A DNA stretch of 64,000 nt from Mycolicibacterium canariasense (GCF_002101555.1 NZ_LQOL01000052.1:124001-188000), one strand, 5' to 3'. Positions 1-9,004 are shown, numbered from the stretch's first letter. Notes: generated by a model from the letters alone, not told the origin. Numbers and translations: made by a program.

Positions 1-2061
1 GACGGCAAGATCCAGTTCGACAAGGACGTCCAGGCCGCGCGGGAGTACTTCCTGCAGCACGTCAACCAGAACACGGTGTTCTTCCACAGTCAGGACGAGA
101 AGCTCGACTACCTGATCGAGAAGGAGTACTACGAGCGCGAGGTGCTCGACCAGTACTCGCGGAACTTCATCAAGTCGCTGCTGGATCGCGCCTACGCCAA
201 GAAGTTCCGGTTCCCGACCTTCCTCGGCGCCTTCAAGTACTACACCTCCTACACCCTGAAGACGTTCGACGGGAAGCGCTACCTGGAGCGCTTCGAGGAC
301 CGCGTGGTGATGGTGGCGCTGACCCTGGCCGCCGGGGACACCGACCTGGCCGAGAAACTGGTCGACGAGATCATCGACGGACGGTTCCAGCCGGCCACCC
401 CGACATTCCTCAACTCGGGCAAGAAGCAGCGCGGTGAGCCGGTGTCGTGCTTCCTGCTGCGCATCGAAGACAACATGGAGTCCATCGGGCGCTCCATCAA
501 CTCCGCACTGCAGCTGTCCAAGCGCGGCGGCGGAGTCGCGTTGCTGCTCACCAACATCCGTGAGCACGGCGCACCGATCAAAAACATCGAGAACCAGTCC
601 TCGGGCGTCATCCCCATCATGAAGCTGCTGGAGGACTCGTTCTCGTATGCCAATCAGCTCGGTGCCCGCCAGGGTGCCGGCGCGGTGTACCTGCACGCCC
701 ATCACCCGGACATCTACCGGTTCCTGGACACCAAGCGGGAGAACGCCGACGAGAAGATCCGGATCAAGACGCTGTCGCTCGGCGTGGTGATTCCGGACAT
801 CACCTTCGAGCTGGCGAAGAAGAACGAGGACATGTACCTGTTCTCGCCGTACGACGTCGAGCGCGTCTACGGCGTCCCGTTCGCCGACATCTCGGTCACC
901 GAGAAGTACTACGAGATGGTCGACGACGCCCGGATCCGCAAGACCAAGATCAAGGCGCGCGAGTTCTTCCAGACGCTGGCCGAGCTCCAGTTCGAGTCGG
1001 GCTACCCGTACATCATGTACGAGGACACGGTGAACCGGGCCAACCCCATCGCCGGCAAGATCACCCACTCCAACCTGTGCTCGGAGATCCTGCAGGTCTC
1101 CACGCCGTCGGAGTTCAACGAGGACCTGTCGTATGCCAAGGTGGGCAAGGACATCTCGTGCAACCTCGGCTCGATGAACATCGCCAAGGCGATGGACTCA
1201 CCCGACTTCGCCCAGACCATCGAGGTGGCCATCCGGGCACTGACCGCGGTGAGCGATCAGACCCACATCTGGTCCGTGCCGTCCATCGAGCAGGGCAACA
1301 ACAGCTCGCACGCCATCGGCCTGGGCCAGATGAACCTGCACGGCTACCTGGCCCGCGAGCGGATCCACTACGGCTCCGAAGAGGGCGTCGACTTCACCAA
1401 CATCTACTTCTACACGGTGCTGTACCACGCGCTGCGGGCCAGCAATCTCATTGCGATCGAACGGGATACCCGCTTCGGTGGGTTCGAGCAGTCCAAGTAC
1501 GCCTCGGGCGAGTTCTTCGACAAGTACACCGAGCAGGTGTGGGAGCCGAAGACCGAGCGGGTCCGGCAGCTGTTCGCCGACGCCGACATCCACATTCCGA
1601 CGCAGGATGACTGGCGCCGGCTCAAGGAGTCGGTGCAGACGCACGGCATCTACAACCAGAACCTGCAGGCCGTCCCGCCGACCGGGTCGATCAGCTACAT
1701 CAACCACTCGACCAGCTCGATCCACCCGGTGGCGTCCAAGATCGAGATCCGCAAGGAAGGCAAGATCGGGCGCGTCTACTACCCGGCGCCGTACCTGACC
1801 AACGACAACCTGGACTACTACCAGGACGCGTACGAGATCGGGTACGAGAAGATCATCGACACCTACGCCGCGGCCACTCAGCATGTGGATCAAGGGCTTT
1901 CGCTGACGTTGTTCTTCAAGGACACCGCCAACACCCGCGACGTCAACAAGGCGCAGATCTACGCCTGGCGCAAGGGCATCAAGACGCTCTACTACATCCG
2001 GCTGCGTCAGATGGCACTGGAGGGCACCGAGGTCGAGGGCTGCGTCAGCTGCATGCTGTGA
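1..2061 (+). CDS. nrdE: Class Ib ribonucleotide reductase, large (alpha) subunit, 5' end cut by the window
   Basis: Catalytic subunit that reduces ribonucleoside diphosphates to deoxyribonucleotides with NrdF. The frame is open from base 1, so the gene starts upstream; about 686 residues are visible against a family length of about 700-725. Seen: the substrate-binding region around PVSCFLL, the active-site segment SNLCSEI with its Asn, Cys and Glu, a paired cysteine in the [10 protein letters not shown] segment, and the C-terminal CVSCML tail whose two cysteines pass electrons from NrdH. nrdH and nrdI are normally just upstream. The partner nrdF lies 8.6 kb downstream, separated by accessory genes. 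Identity is clear. Confidence 0.97.
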   Translation, partial: DGKIQFDKDVQAAREYFLQHVNQNTVFFHSQDEKLDYLIEKEYYEREVLDQYSRNFIKSLLDRAYAKKFRFPTFLGAFKYYTSYTLKTFDGKRYLERFEDRVVMVALTLAAGDTDLAEKLVDEIIDGRFQPATPTFLNSGKKQRGEPVSCFLLRIEDNMESIGRSINSALQLSKRGGGVALLLTNIREHGAPIKNIENQSSGVIPIMKLLEDSFSYANQLGARQGAGAVYLHAHHPDIYRFLDTKRENADEKIRIKTLSLGVVIPDITFELAKKNEDMYLFSPYDVERVYGVPFADISVTEKYYEMVDDARIRKTKIKAREFFQTLAELQFESGYPYIMYEDTVNRANPIAGKITHSNLCSEILQVSTPSEFNEDLSYAKVGKDISCNLGSMNIAKAMDSPDFAQTIEVAIRALTAVSDQTHIWSVPSIEQGNNSSHAIGLGQMNLHGYLARERIHYGSEEGVDFTNIYFYTVLYHALRASNLIAIERDTRFGGFEQSKYASGEFFDKYTEQVWEPKTERVRQLFADADIHIPTQDDWRRLKESVQTHGIYNQNLQAVPPTGSISYINHSTSSIHPVASKIEIRKEGKIGRVYYPAPYLTNDNLDYYQDAYEIGYEKIIDTYAAATQHVDQGLSLTLFFKDTANTRDVNKAQIYAWRKGIKTLYYIRLRQMALEGTEVEGCVSCML

Positions 2062-2073
2062 TGGTGGGCCGAC

Positions 2074-2121
2074 ACTGAAGCCAGGGATCGATCACGCCGC
2101 CGCGGCGTCCCTGGCTTCAGT
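2074..2121. terminator. Long inverted repeat between nrdE and the convergent DUF5997 gene
   Basis: Arms ACTGAAGCCAGGGA (2074-2087) and TCCCTGGCTTCAGT (2108-2121) pair perfectly over 14 bases, with a GC-rich 20-base loop that can fold further. It lies 12 bases after the nrdE stop and overlaps the last codons of the opposite gene, so it suits a bidirectional terminator. There is no U-tract, which is common for mycobacterial terminators. Confidence 0.65.
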
Positions 2122-2515
2122 CTCGCCGACCGTTCTCCCGAGCCTGTTCCGCCCGGGCCGCCTTCAGCCGCCGCTCCTCGCGCAGCACGTTCTGATAGCT
2201 CTCTCGCTCGGCGACCAGCCAGTCCGGCATCTCTTCGAGCAGCGCCTCGATCTGCTCGGTGGTCAGCGCGCCGGTGACGCCGCCGCGCGCCAGGCCGGCG
2301 ATCGAGACGCCCAGCTTGGCGGCGACCAGGTTCTTGGGGTGCGGCCCGTTCTTGCGCAGGTCCTTGAGCCACTGCGGTGGATCCTCCTGCAGCGCGGCCA
2401 GTTCGGCGCGGGTGATCGCGTTCTCCTGGAACTCCGCCGGCGTCGCGGGCAAGTACACGTCCAGCTTCTTGGCCGCGGTGGCCGGTTTCATCGATTGCGC
2501 GTTGGGCCTGCTCAT
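2117..2515 (-). CDS. DUF5997 family protein, 132 aa
   Basis: Small cytoplasmic protein that I recognise as the DUF5997 family from the segments MKPATAAKKL, LPATPAEF, NGPHPKNLVAAKLGVS and GLARGGVTGALTTEQI. No enzymatic motif is visible. The middle (about residues 55-95) reads like a possible helix-turn-helix (AAKLGVSIAGLARGG), but this is inference. The start at 2515 is chosen because homologous sequence begins there; an inner Met 8 residues later is also possible. It is divergent, 28 bases away, from a LysR-type ligand-binding protein. I recall this pairing in actinobacteria, which suggests shared function or regulation. Function unknown. Confidence 0.75.
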   Translation of the reverse strand: MSRPNAQSMKPATAAKKLDVYLPATPAEFQENAITRAELAALQEDPPQWLKDLRKNGPHPKNLVAAKLGVSIAGLARGGVTGALTTEQIEALLEEMPDWLVAERESYQNVLREERRLKAARAEQARENGRRD

Positions 2516-2543
2516 GGGAGAAGCGTATCGGTAGCCTGATCCC

Positions 2544-3251
2544 GTGACCCAGACCTCGCTCACCCTCGGGTACGTCCCCGGGGCGACGCCGGCGAAGTGG
2601 GCCAGGAACTGGACGCAGCGCCACCCCGACGCGCCGCTGAACCTGCGCGCCGTCGCCGCCGCGGCCGCGGCCGACGCCGTGCGGACCGGGGAGGTCGACG
2701 TGGCGGTGCTCCGGTTGCCGGCCGACATGTCGGGCCTGGCGGTCATCCCGCTCTACGAGGAGGCCACGGTGGCGGTGGTGCCGACCGATCACCTGCTCAG
2801 TGCCACCGACGAGATCACCGCCACCGACCTCGACGGCGAGCCGGTGTTGGTGCCGCTCGACGACGTGGTGGCCTGGGCCGCAGCTCCCGGCGCCTCGGTG
2901 GAATACTGGCCCGAAACCACCGAGGCCGCAATCGAACTCGTCGCCGCGGGGATGGGTGCGCTCATCGTGCCGCAGTCGCTGGCGCGCCTGTACCACCGCA
3001 AGGACCTGACCTACCGGCCGATCGCCGACGCGCCGCCCTGCCCGGTGGTGCTCACCGTGCCGGAAGGGCCGCAGTCACCGTTGGTCGAGGAGTTCGTCGG
3101 TGTGGTGCGGGGCCGCAAACCGGGGTCCTCGCGCGGGCAGGCTGAGCCGGCGCCCAAGCGCACCGCCCGGGAGAAGACGCTGGCCAAGCAGGCGGCGCGC
3201 GCCGCGGCGGGCAAGGTCGCCCGCCAGCCGGCCAAGCGCGGCCGGCGCTGA
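2544..3251 (+). CDS. LysR substrate-binding-domain protein lacking the N-terminal DNA-binding domain
   Basis: 235 residues starting at GTG 2544. The protein begins directly with the first strand of a LysR effector domain (SLTLGYVPG) and contains typical segments such as VDVAVLRLP, VAVVPTDHLL and GMGALIVPQSLA. A full LysR regulator would have about 60 winged-helix residues before this; there is no room for them, because the divergent gene starts 28 bases upstream. The last 40 residues form a Lys/Arg/Ala-rich histone-like tail ending in PAKRGRR. It may sense a ligand and act with the divergent DUF5997 protein or bind DNA through the tail; both ideas are inference. The end of the gene is partly duplicated at 5025-5071. 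Confidence 0.85.
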   Translation: MTQTSLTLGYVPGATPAKWARNWTQRHPDAPLNLRAVAAAAAADAVRTGEVDVAVLRLPADMSGLAVIPLYEEATVAVVPTDHLLSATDEITATDLDGEPVLVPLDDVVAWAAAPGASVEYWPETTEAAIELVAAGMGALIVPQSLARLYHRKDLTYRPIADAPPCPVVLTVPEGPQSPLVEEFVGVVRGRKPGSSRGQAEPAPKRTAREKTLAKQAARAAAGKVARQPAKRGRR

Positions 3252-3260
3252 CCCACCGCG
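3215..3260 (+). repeat. Copy A of a 45-base direct repeat (3' end of the LysR-type gene)
   Basis: This stretch and 5025-5071 share GCCAAGCGCGGCC, the preceding CGCCCGC and the following GCTGAC/CCACCGCG with few changes and small indels. Both encode a C-terminus of the form ARxPAKRGR followed by a stop. The two copies flank the MFS carrier module. Confidence 0.7.
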
Positions 3261-3354
3261 ACTGTGGGGCGGGTGTACGTGATGTCGCACATTCGTGTGC
3301 ACAGGGCCCACATTGGGCGGCATAGCGGCCCGAACTACTTGCGTCGGCAATTTT

Positions 3355-3370
3355 CCTGAAACGTTTCAGG
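3355..3370. promoter_or_regulatory. Perfect 16-base palindrome upstream of the MFS carrier
   Basis: CCTGAAACGTTTCAGG is perfectly symmetric with a central CG, the form typical of LacI-family operators. A possible -10 element TAGAGT follows at 3388-3393, and the carrier gene starts at 3489, leaving a leader of about 90 bases. No LacI-type gene is in the window, so the regulator would be encoded elsewhere. Confidence 0.6.
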
Positions 3371-3488
3371 GTCGTCGGTGGTTTCGCTAGAGTCCTGCAA
3401 GGAATCGCTTCAGGCGTTCCCGGGTCGACGCCCGGGTAGGTCGCTCGCGGTGGCAGCACGGGCGCCAGGAGACCACGAAAGGCCTAGC

Positions 3489-4874
3489 ATGACATCCACG
3501 TCCACCGCGACGTTCTTCAGCCGTGCGCGCATTGTCGCGCCACCCGGGTGGAGCCGCTGGCTGGTGCCGCCGGCGGCCCTGTCCATCCACCTGTCCGTCG
3601 GCGCGGCGTACTCGTGGAGCGTGTTCAAGAAACCGCTGGAGGGAGCGCTGGGCATCTCCGGCACGCTCAGCGCCTTGCCGTTCACCATCGGCATCGTCAT
3701 GCTCGGGCTCTCGGCGGCCGTTTTCGGTACCTGGGTGGACCGCAACGGTCCACGCATGGCGATGTTCGCCGCGATGTGCTGCTTCTGCGGCGGATGGCTG
3801 GTCGGCGCCGCCGGCCTGGCCACCGGTCAGTACTGGCTGGTGCTCCTGGGCTATGGCGTGCTCGGCGGAATCGGTTGGGGAATCGGCTACATCTCGCCGG
3901 TGTCGACGCTGATGAAGTGGTTTCCGGACAAGCCGGGAATGGCGACCGGGCTGGCCATCATGGGCTTCGGCGGCGGAGCGTTGATCGCATCACCGTGGTC
4001 GACGGCCATGCTCAAGGCCTTCGGCCCCGACCCCGCCGGGATCGCGAAAACGTTTGTGGTGCATGGGCTGGCGTACGCGGTGTTCATGTCGCTGGGGTGG
4101 CTGCTGGTGCGGGTGCCCCGGCCGGACTGGCGGCCGCCGGGCTGGACGCCACCCGCGGTGCAGCAGGGTTCGATCGTCACCGGCGGCCAGGTGTCGGCGG
4201 CCAACGCCGTCAAAACCCCGCAGTTCTGGCTGCTGTGGGTGGTGCTGTGCTTCAACGTGACGGCCGGTATCGGCATCCTGGAGAAGGCCTCGCCGATCTA
4301 TCAGGACTACTTCCCGACGGCGGGCGCGGCGGCGGGCGCCTTGGCCGCCGCGGCCGCGGGTTATGTGGCGATGCTGTCGTTGGGCAATATGCTCGGCCGG
4401 ATCGGCTGGTCCAGTCTCTCGGACGTGATCGGCCGTAAGAATGCCTACCGGCTCTACCTCGGTGTGGGTGCTGTGCTCTACCTGACTATCACGTTGATGC
4501 AGAATTCCAACAAGCTGGTGTTCCTGATCGCCACCATCCTCATCCTGTCGTTCTACGGCGCCGGCTTCGCCACCGTCCCGGCCTATCTGCGCGACCTGTT
4601 CGGCACCTTCCAGGTGGGCGCCATCCACGGACGTCTGCTCACCGCGTGGTCAGCGGCCGGGATCCTCGGGCCGATCATCGTCAACTCGGTGGCCGACAGC
4701 CAGGCCGCGGCGGGCAAGGACGGTCCCGCGCTGTACACGGTGTCGTTCACCATCATGATCGGGCTGCTGGTCATCGCTCTGGTGTGCAATGAACTCATCC
4801 GCCCGGTGGACTCGAAATGGCATGAAAACCAAACTGATTCATCGCGCGTCGTCACCAAGGAGGTCGTTCGATGA
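3489..4874 (+). CDS. MFS transporter of the oxalate:formate antiporter (OFA) family
   Basis: 461-residue integral membrane protein with about 12 hydrophobic segments and the MFS loop 2-3 signature around WVDRNGPRMAM. The N-terminal segment LSIHLSVGAAYSWSVFKKPLE is typical of OFA-type carriers, which exchange small carboxylates such as oxalate and formate, although many members have other substrates. The start at 3489 follows the first credible Met; an upstream in-frame extension has no family similarity. The stop overlaps the next start (ATGA) and the next gene encodes the small hydrophobic partner usually found with this subgroup. Expression is probably controlled at the palindrome 3355-3370. 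The exact substrate is unknown. Confidence 0.88.
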   Translation: MTSTSTATFFSRARIVAPPGWSRWLVPPAALSIHLSVGAAYSWSVFKKPLEGALGISGTLSALPFTIGIVMLGLSAAVFGTWVDRNGPRMAMFAAMCCFCGGWLVGAAGLATGQYWLVLLGYGVLGGIGWGIGYISPVSTLMKWFPDKPGMATGLAIMGFGGGALIASPWSTAMLKAFGPDPAGIAKTFVVHGLAYAVFMSLGWLLVRVPRPDWRPPGWTPPAVQQGSIVTGGQVSAANAVKTPQFWLLWVVLCFNVTAGIGILEKASPIYQDYFPTAGAAAGALAAAAAGYVAMLSLGNMLGRIGWSSLSDVIGRKNAYRLYLGVGAVLYLTITLMQNSNKLVFLIATILILSFYGAGFATVPAYLRDLFGTFQVGAIHGRLLTAWSAAGILGPIIVNSVADSQAAAGKDGPALYTVSFTIMIGLLVIALVCNELIRPVDSKWHENQTDSSRVVTKEVVR

Positions 4875-5014
4875 GCGAGTTGCCCGCCGAACTGCACGAC
4901 TACACGCCGACGGTGCCCAAGGTGTACATCGCGCTGGCCTGGTTGTGGGTCGTGTTGCCGTTCGGCTACGGCGCCTATCAACTGGTGCTCAAGGTCGGTC
5001 AGCTATTCGGGTAG
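4871..5014 (+). CDS. MFS transporter small subunit, 47 aa
   Basis: Short gene overlapping the carrier stop by four bases (ATGA). The product has a polar N-terminus (MSELPAELHDYTPTVPKVYI) and one hydrophobic helix containing ALAWLWVVLPFGYGAY. It matches the small one-helix partner annotated next to OFA-type carriers as 'MFS transporter small subunit'. Translational coupling implies similar expression of both proteins. The role, stability or modulation of the carrier, is not established. Confidence 0.8.
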   Translation: MSELPAELHDYTPTVPKVYIALAWLWVVLPFGYGAYQLVLKVGQLFG

Positions 5015-5024
5015 CGGACCGGGC

Positions 5025-5071
5025 GGTCATCGCCCGCAAGCCCGCCAAGCGCGGCCGCTGACCCCACCGCG
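5025..5071 (+). repeat. Copy B of the 45-base repeat; gene-end remnant
   Basis: Resembles 3215-3260 and still spells IARKPAKRGR plus stop, but no gene precedes it, since the small-subunit stop is at 5014. It looks like a leftover 3' end of the LysR-type gene, so the carrier module may have been inserted or duplicated between the two copies. Confidence 0.6.
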
Positions 5072-5119
5072 TGGCCGTAACGGATGCGTGACGCTGTTTT
5101 ACCTGGTCAACACATATTC

Positions 5120-5134
5120 TTCGAGATACTCGAA
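5120..5134. promoter_or_regulatory. Palindrome TTCGAG-ATA-CTCGAA just before the PhyH gene
   Basis: Perfect 6-base arms with a 3-base spacer end three bases before the start codon at 5138, in the place where a ribosome-binding site would be; no clear purine-rich site is visible. It could be an operator over a short leader or a hairpin that affects initiation. Only the symmetry is directly seen. Confidence 0.4.
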
Positions 5135-5137
5135 CCC

Positions 5138-6025
5138 ATGACCGCGCTGAACCACGTACCGGCCACCACCTCTGCGGCCGAGCTGGCCGACCACCTTCGC
5201 CGTGACGGCTACGTGATCGTCGACGAGCTGGTGCCGAACTCGTTGATGGACACCATCACCGATGAGCTGGCGCCGTACCTGGACGCGACGCCCATGGGGT
5301 ACAACGCGATGATCGGCCGCAAGACGCGGCGCACCGGTGCGCTCATCGCCCGATCGCCGGCGTGCCGCACACTGATTCAGAACCCGACCGTCCTCGGGGT
5401 CTGCACGGACTTCCTCGGCCACGCCAGCGCTTTTCAGTTGATGCTGACCCAGGTCATCTCGATAGAACCCGGCGAATCGGATCAGGCGTTGCATCGCGAC
5501 CAGAATGCCTTCGACTTCTACCCGTTCCCCGATGACTACCACGTGCAGTGCAACACGCTGTGGGCGATGACCGATTACACCGCCGAGATGGGCGCCACCC
5601 GCGTGGTGCCGGGAAGTCAGGTCGGCGACAAGAAACCCACCGACTATGCCGACGACGAGTGCCTGCAGGCCGAGATGTCACGCGGTTCGGTGCTGTTGTA
5701 CACCGGCAAGATCGTGCACAGCGGCGCGGCCAACCGCAGCGACCAGGTTCGGCGTGCCATCAACGTCAACTACTGCGTGGGCTGGGTTCGCCAGGAGGAG
5801 AACCAGTTCCTCTCCGTGCCACCCGACGTCGCGCGCACCCTCGATGACGACCTGCTCAAGCTCATCGGCTACCAGGAGGGTGCGTGGGCGATGGGTTACT
5901 TCCGCGACTTCGAGGATCCGTTGCGCGCGATCCGTGGTGACGCGGTCGGATACGGCTTCGACGCGGCGAAACTCAACGGCAGCGCCGGCGCCGCGTATGC
6001 CGACCAACTGACCCACAGCGAGTGA
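5138..6025 (+). CDS. Phytanoyl-CoA dioxygenase (PhyH) family Fe(II)/2-oxoglutarate oxygenase
   Basis: 295-residue cytoplasmic oxygenase. The iron-binding facial triad is visible: His119-x-Asp121 (LHRDQNAF) and a distal His194 (KIVHSGA), followed by Arg205/206 for 2-oxoglutarate. The N-terminal LADHLRRDGYVIVDELVP is the typical PhyH opening. These enzymes hydroxylate acyl-CoA or small-molecule substrates; the substrate here cannot be told. The start at 5138 is chosen over an upstream in-frame start because family similarity begins there. The gene stands between the carrier and an acetyltransferase with no overlap, so operon membership is uncertain. Confidence 0.88.
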   Translation: MTALNHVPATTSAAELADHLRRDGYVIVDELVPNSLMDTITDELAPYLDATPMGYNAMIGRKTRRTGALIARSPACRTLIQNPTVLGVCTDFLGHASAFQLMLTQVISIEPGESDQALHRDQNAFDFYPFPDDYHVQCNTLWAMTDYTAEMGATRVVPGSQVGDKKPTDYADDECLQAEMSRGSVLLYTGKIVHSGAANRSDQVRRAINVNYCVGWVRQEENQFLSVPPDVARTLDDDLLKLIGYQEGAWAMGYFRDFEDPLRAIRGDAVGYGFDAAKLNGSAGAAYADQLTHSE

Positions 6026-6085
6026 CGTCACCGGCACGGCGAAATTCGGTGGCGCCGCCCGGCGAACCCGGCCACCCTGGGAAGA

Positions 6086-6913
6086 ATGCACGTCAGCCTG
6101 CACCGCACCCGGGACGAGTTCGCCCCGGTCGCCAGGTCGGTCTATCTGCCCGACCCGGTGACCTTCACGGTCGAGCTGACGACCCTGCGCCTGCCGGTAT
6201 CCGATGAAGGCCACCTCATGGTGTCGGTCACCGACGGTGTCACGGTCGGTGCCGCCGTTCAGCTCGGCGACGCCGCCCTGCTGACCAGCGGCCTGCCGCC
6301 GGCCGGCGCCGCAGACGTGGCAGCCGCGCTGACGCGGACCCACCCGCGATTGCCGAGCGTGCGCGGAACGCGGGACAGCACAACGGCATTCGCGACGGCC
6401 TGGAGTGATACCACAGGCATGCGCGCCGAGCTGACCGAGGTGGAGCCGCTGTACCGGCTGGCGGCGTTGGCGACGCCGGCCGGTGTGCCGGGGGAGGGCC
6501 GGCCGGCCGTCGGACGCGAGGTGGACCTGCTCGTCGACTGGCTGGACGCGTTCTTCGTCGAGGCCTTCGGCGCGGCATCCGACCGCGAGGCCCGGCGGGC
6601 CTACCTGCACCAGATCGCCCTCACCGACGGCGACATCGTGCTGTGGACCGTCGGCGGCGCACCGGTCAGCATGGCCCGGGTGCATGCGCCGCTGGCGGGC
6701 GTGTCGCGGATCGGCCCGGTGTTCACCCCGCCGCGGCACCGCGGGCACGGATACGCGGCCGCGGTGACCGCGGCCGCCGCCCGGCACGCACACGCCCGCG
6801 GCGCCGACGAGGTCGTGCTGTTCGCCGATGCCGCCAACGAGGTGGCCAACCGGGTCTATCGGCGGATCGGATTCGTCGCCGTCGACGAACACGTGCAGTA
6901 CGCGTTCGGTTAG
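6086..6913 (+). CDS. GNAT family N-acetyltransferase, 275 aa
   Basis: The C-terminal half carries the acetyl-CoA-binding core: the strand SRIGPVFTPP followed by the pyrophosphate loop RHRGHGYA (about residues 219-226) and a helix rich in Ala, ending with ANRVYRRIGFVAVDEHVQY, the usual GNAT closing strand. The N-terminal half is a divergent GNAT-like domain, as in several mycobacterial two-domain acetyltransferases. The substrate is unknown. The stop overlaps that of the convergent flavin reductase gene by four bases. Confidence 0.85.
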   Translation: MHVSLHRTRDEFAPVARSVYLPDPVTFTVELTTLRLPVSDEGHLMVSVTDGVTVGAAVQLGDAALLTSGLPPAGAADVAAALTRTHPRLPSVRGTRDSTTAFATAWSDTTGMRAELTEVEPLYRLAALATPAGVPGEGRPAVGREVDLLVDWLDAFFVEAFGAASDREARRAYLHQIALTDGDIVLWTVGGAPVSMARVHAPLAGVSRIGPVFTPPRHRGHGYAAAVTAAAARHAHARGADEVVLFADAANEVANRVYRRIGFVAVDEHVQYAFG

Positions 6914-8094
6914 ACCTTCTGGTGCGCGGGCCCCTGCGCCTTCTTGTACAGCGCCTTGAGCAGCCGGTCGCGGAACGCCGCATTGTCGATCAGCTTGATA
7001 CCGGCCTCGGCGACTTTCGGGTTGCCGATCAGCTTGTGCATGTAACGGCCACGCCGGTACTCCCTGCCCCACGCGGCTTCCATCCGCTGCGCATAGTTGG
7101 TGAAGTCGTCGGGACCACCGTTCTGCAGCGCCGCGATGGCGCATTCGCCTGCGGCCAAGCCGGATTCGAGGGCCTTGGAGATACCGGCGCCGGACGCCGG
7201 CTTGCCGGCACCCAGCGAGTCGCCGGTGAACAGCACACCGGGACGCCACGGCGGCCAGGCGGTGAAGCCCATCGGCAATCGCCACGCCCGCACGCTCTTG
7301 TTCTTCTTCAACTCCTCGATCGGCGGCAGCTCCCAGTCGTGCGGCAACGACCGCAGGAACTCACCGAGGAACTGGGTGGCGTTGATCGACTGCCAGTTCT
7401 TGTAGCTGTTGACGTAGCCCAACCCGATGTTGAAGACGCCGTTGCCCATCGGGAACACCCACCCGTAGCCGGGTAGCTGATCGCCCTGGAACAGCAGCTT
7501 CAGGTAGATGTCCATGCTGTCGCCGTCGGGGCGGTTGGCATGCATCTCGGAGCGGATCGCGATGGCCGAGTAGCCGTTGTACTGGGAATCCAGTTTCAGC
7601 GCCCGCTTGATCGGCGAGTAGGCTCCGTCGGCCGCGATGACGGCGTCGCCGAGCACCTTCTCACCGCTCTTGAGCACCACACCCACCACCCGGCCGTCGG
7701 CGTCGAATTCCGGGCCGGCCACCTCGGCGCCCTGACGGACCTCGGCGCCGGCGGACTCGGCGTGCTTGAGCAGCTTGAGGTCCAGGTCGGTGCGGCTGGC
7801 GGTGTGCCCGTGGTCGGGCATTCCGGGCCGGCGGGGAAACGACAACTCCCAGGCGCTCGGGCTGTACACCGTGACCCGGTTGATCCGGTGGTACTTGGCC
7901 ACCTCGTCGGCCAGGCCCATCTTTTGCAGGTAGCTGACCGCGCGCGCGGTCAAGCCGTCACCACAGGGTTTGTCCCGGGGAAAGTCCGCCTTGTCCAGGA
8001 CGATCACCCGTGCCCCCGTCTGGGCGGCCTGCCAGGCAGCCGCTGATCCAGACGGGCCCCCGCCCGCGATGACCAGGTCGTATCGGGCCGTCAT
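6910..8094 (-). CDS. Geranylgeranyl reductase family FAD-dependent oxidoreductase
   Basis: 394 residues. The N-terminus has the FAD dinucleotide-binding motif IAGGGPSGSAAAW, then LDKADFPRDKPCGDGLT, the hallmark of the geranylgeranyl reductase group (PCGDG). A second FAD-contact segment, VLFTGDSLGAG, lies near residue 290. Members reduce isoprenoid double bonds, for instance in menaquinone or archaeal-type lipids. It lacks the usual PxxGEGI segment after the second motif (here GAGKPASGAGI), so the substrate should not be assumed. The start at 8094 (MTARYDLVIAGGG) is set by the nucleotide-binding fold. Divergent from the TetR gene at 8223. Confidence 0.85.
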   Translation of the reverse strand: MTARYDLVIAGGGPSGSAAAWQAAQTGARVIVLDKADFPRDKPCGDGLTARAVSYLQKMGLADEVAKYHRINRVTVYSPSAWELSFPRRPGMPDHGHTASRTDLDLKLLKHAESAGAEVRQGAEVAGPEFDADGRVVGVVLKSGEKVLGDAVIAADGAYSPIKRALKLDSQYNGYSAIAIRSEMHANRPDGDSMDIYLKLLFQGDQLPGYGWVFPMGNGVFNIGLGYVNSYKNWQSINATQFLGEFLRSLPHDWELPPIEELKKNKSVRAWRLPMGFTAWPPWRPGVLFTGDSLGAGKPASGAGISKALESGLAAGECAIAALQNGGPDDFTNYAQRMEAAWGREYRRGRYMHKLIGNPKVAEAGIKLIDNAAFRDRLLKALYKKAQGPAHQKV

Positions 8095-8210
8095 CTTCCG
8101 CCTCGTTGAAAGGGATTGTGTCCGTGCAATGCTACCCAAGCGGTACGGGCGTCCGTCCGCAACCGGTAGGACGTCGTGCGGTCACGGCAGGTCAGAAAGC
8201 GCCAGCCCGG

Positions 8211-8216
8211 TACAGT
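8211..8216 (+). promoter_or_regulatory. Possible -10 element for a leaderless TetR transcript
   Basis: TACAGT ends seven bases before the GTG at 8223, the spacing expected if transcription starts on the start codon. No ribosome-binding site precedes this GTG. Leaderless mRNAs are common in mycobacteria. A matching -35 is not obvious. Confidence 0.45.
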
Positions 8217-8222
8217 AGGTGG

Positions 8223-8978
8223 GTGCGCAGACCATCTCTTCCCTCCATACCGCTGCCCGGTGGGCAACCGGGCGTGAAGGTCGATGCGCGCAGCGAGCGG
8301 TGGCGGGAGCATCGCAAGAAGGTGCGCGGGGAGATCATCGACGCGGCCTTCCGGGCGATCGACCGGCTCGGCCCCAACGTCAGCGTCCGGGAGATCGCCG
8401 AGGAAGCCGGCACCGCCAAACCGAAGATCTACCGGCACTTCACCGACAAGTCCGACATGTTCGCCCAGATCGGCGAGCGGATGCGCGACATGCTGTGGGC
8501 GGCGGTCATCCCGTCGATCAACATCGAGACCGACACCGCCCGGCAGATCATCGGCCGGGCCGTGGAACATTACGTGGAGCTGGTGGACCAGCACCCGAAC
8601 GTGGTGCGGTTCCTGCTGCAGGGCCGGTTCGCCGACCAGTCGGCGGCGGCGATGACGACGGTCAATCGCGGCCGCGACATCACCCTGGCGATCGCCGACA
8701 TGGTCAGCGGAGAGCTCAAGGACATGGACCTGGACCCCGCGGTCTTCGAATTGGCCGCGTTCGCGCTGTTCGGCACCGCCGCCTCGGCCACCGACTGGTG
8801 GCTGGGTGGCAGCGACGACGGTGCCCGCCGGATGCCGATGGACCAGTTCGTCGCCCATATGACCACGATCATGATGGGTGCGGTGAACGGCACCGGCGAA
8901 TTGATGGGTGTCGCGATCGATCCCGATCAGCCGGTCAGCAAGGCAGTCAAGCGCCAACAGGTGGACCTGGGCGCCTGA
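8223..8978 (+). CDS. TetR/AcrR family regulator (Rv3050c-like)
   Basis: 251 residues with an N-terminal TetR helix-turn-helix: REIIDAAFRAIDRLGPNVSVREIAEEAG followed by KPKIYRHFTDKSDMF (about residues 38-80); the rest is a helical ligand domain. GTG 8223 is preferred because a -10 element precedes it at leaderless spacing; longer frames reach into non-coding sequence. It lies directly before the flavin monooxygenase, the same order as Rv3050c-Rv3049c, and probably controls it; palindromes at 9005-9026 in the intervening gap are candidate operators. Confidence 0.88.
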   Translation: MRRPSLPSIPLPGGQPGVKVDARSERWREHRKKVRGEIIDAAFRAIDRLGPNVSVREIAEEAGTAKPKIYRHFTDKSDMFAQIGERMRDMLWAAVIPSINIETDTARQIIGRAVEHYVELVDQHPNVVRFLLQGRFADQSAAAMTTVNRGRDITLAIADMVSGELKDMDLDPAVFELAAFALFGTAASATDWWLGGSDDGARRMPMDQFVAHMTTIMMGAVNGTGELMGVAIDPDQPVSKAVKRQQVDLGA

Positions 8979-9004
8979 GCTGCGGCTGTTGCGGTCGCGG
9001 TCAC

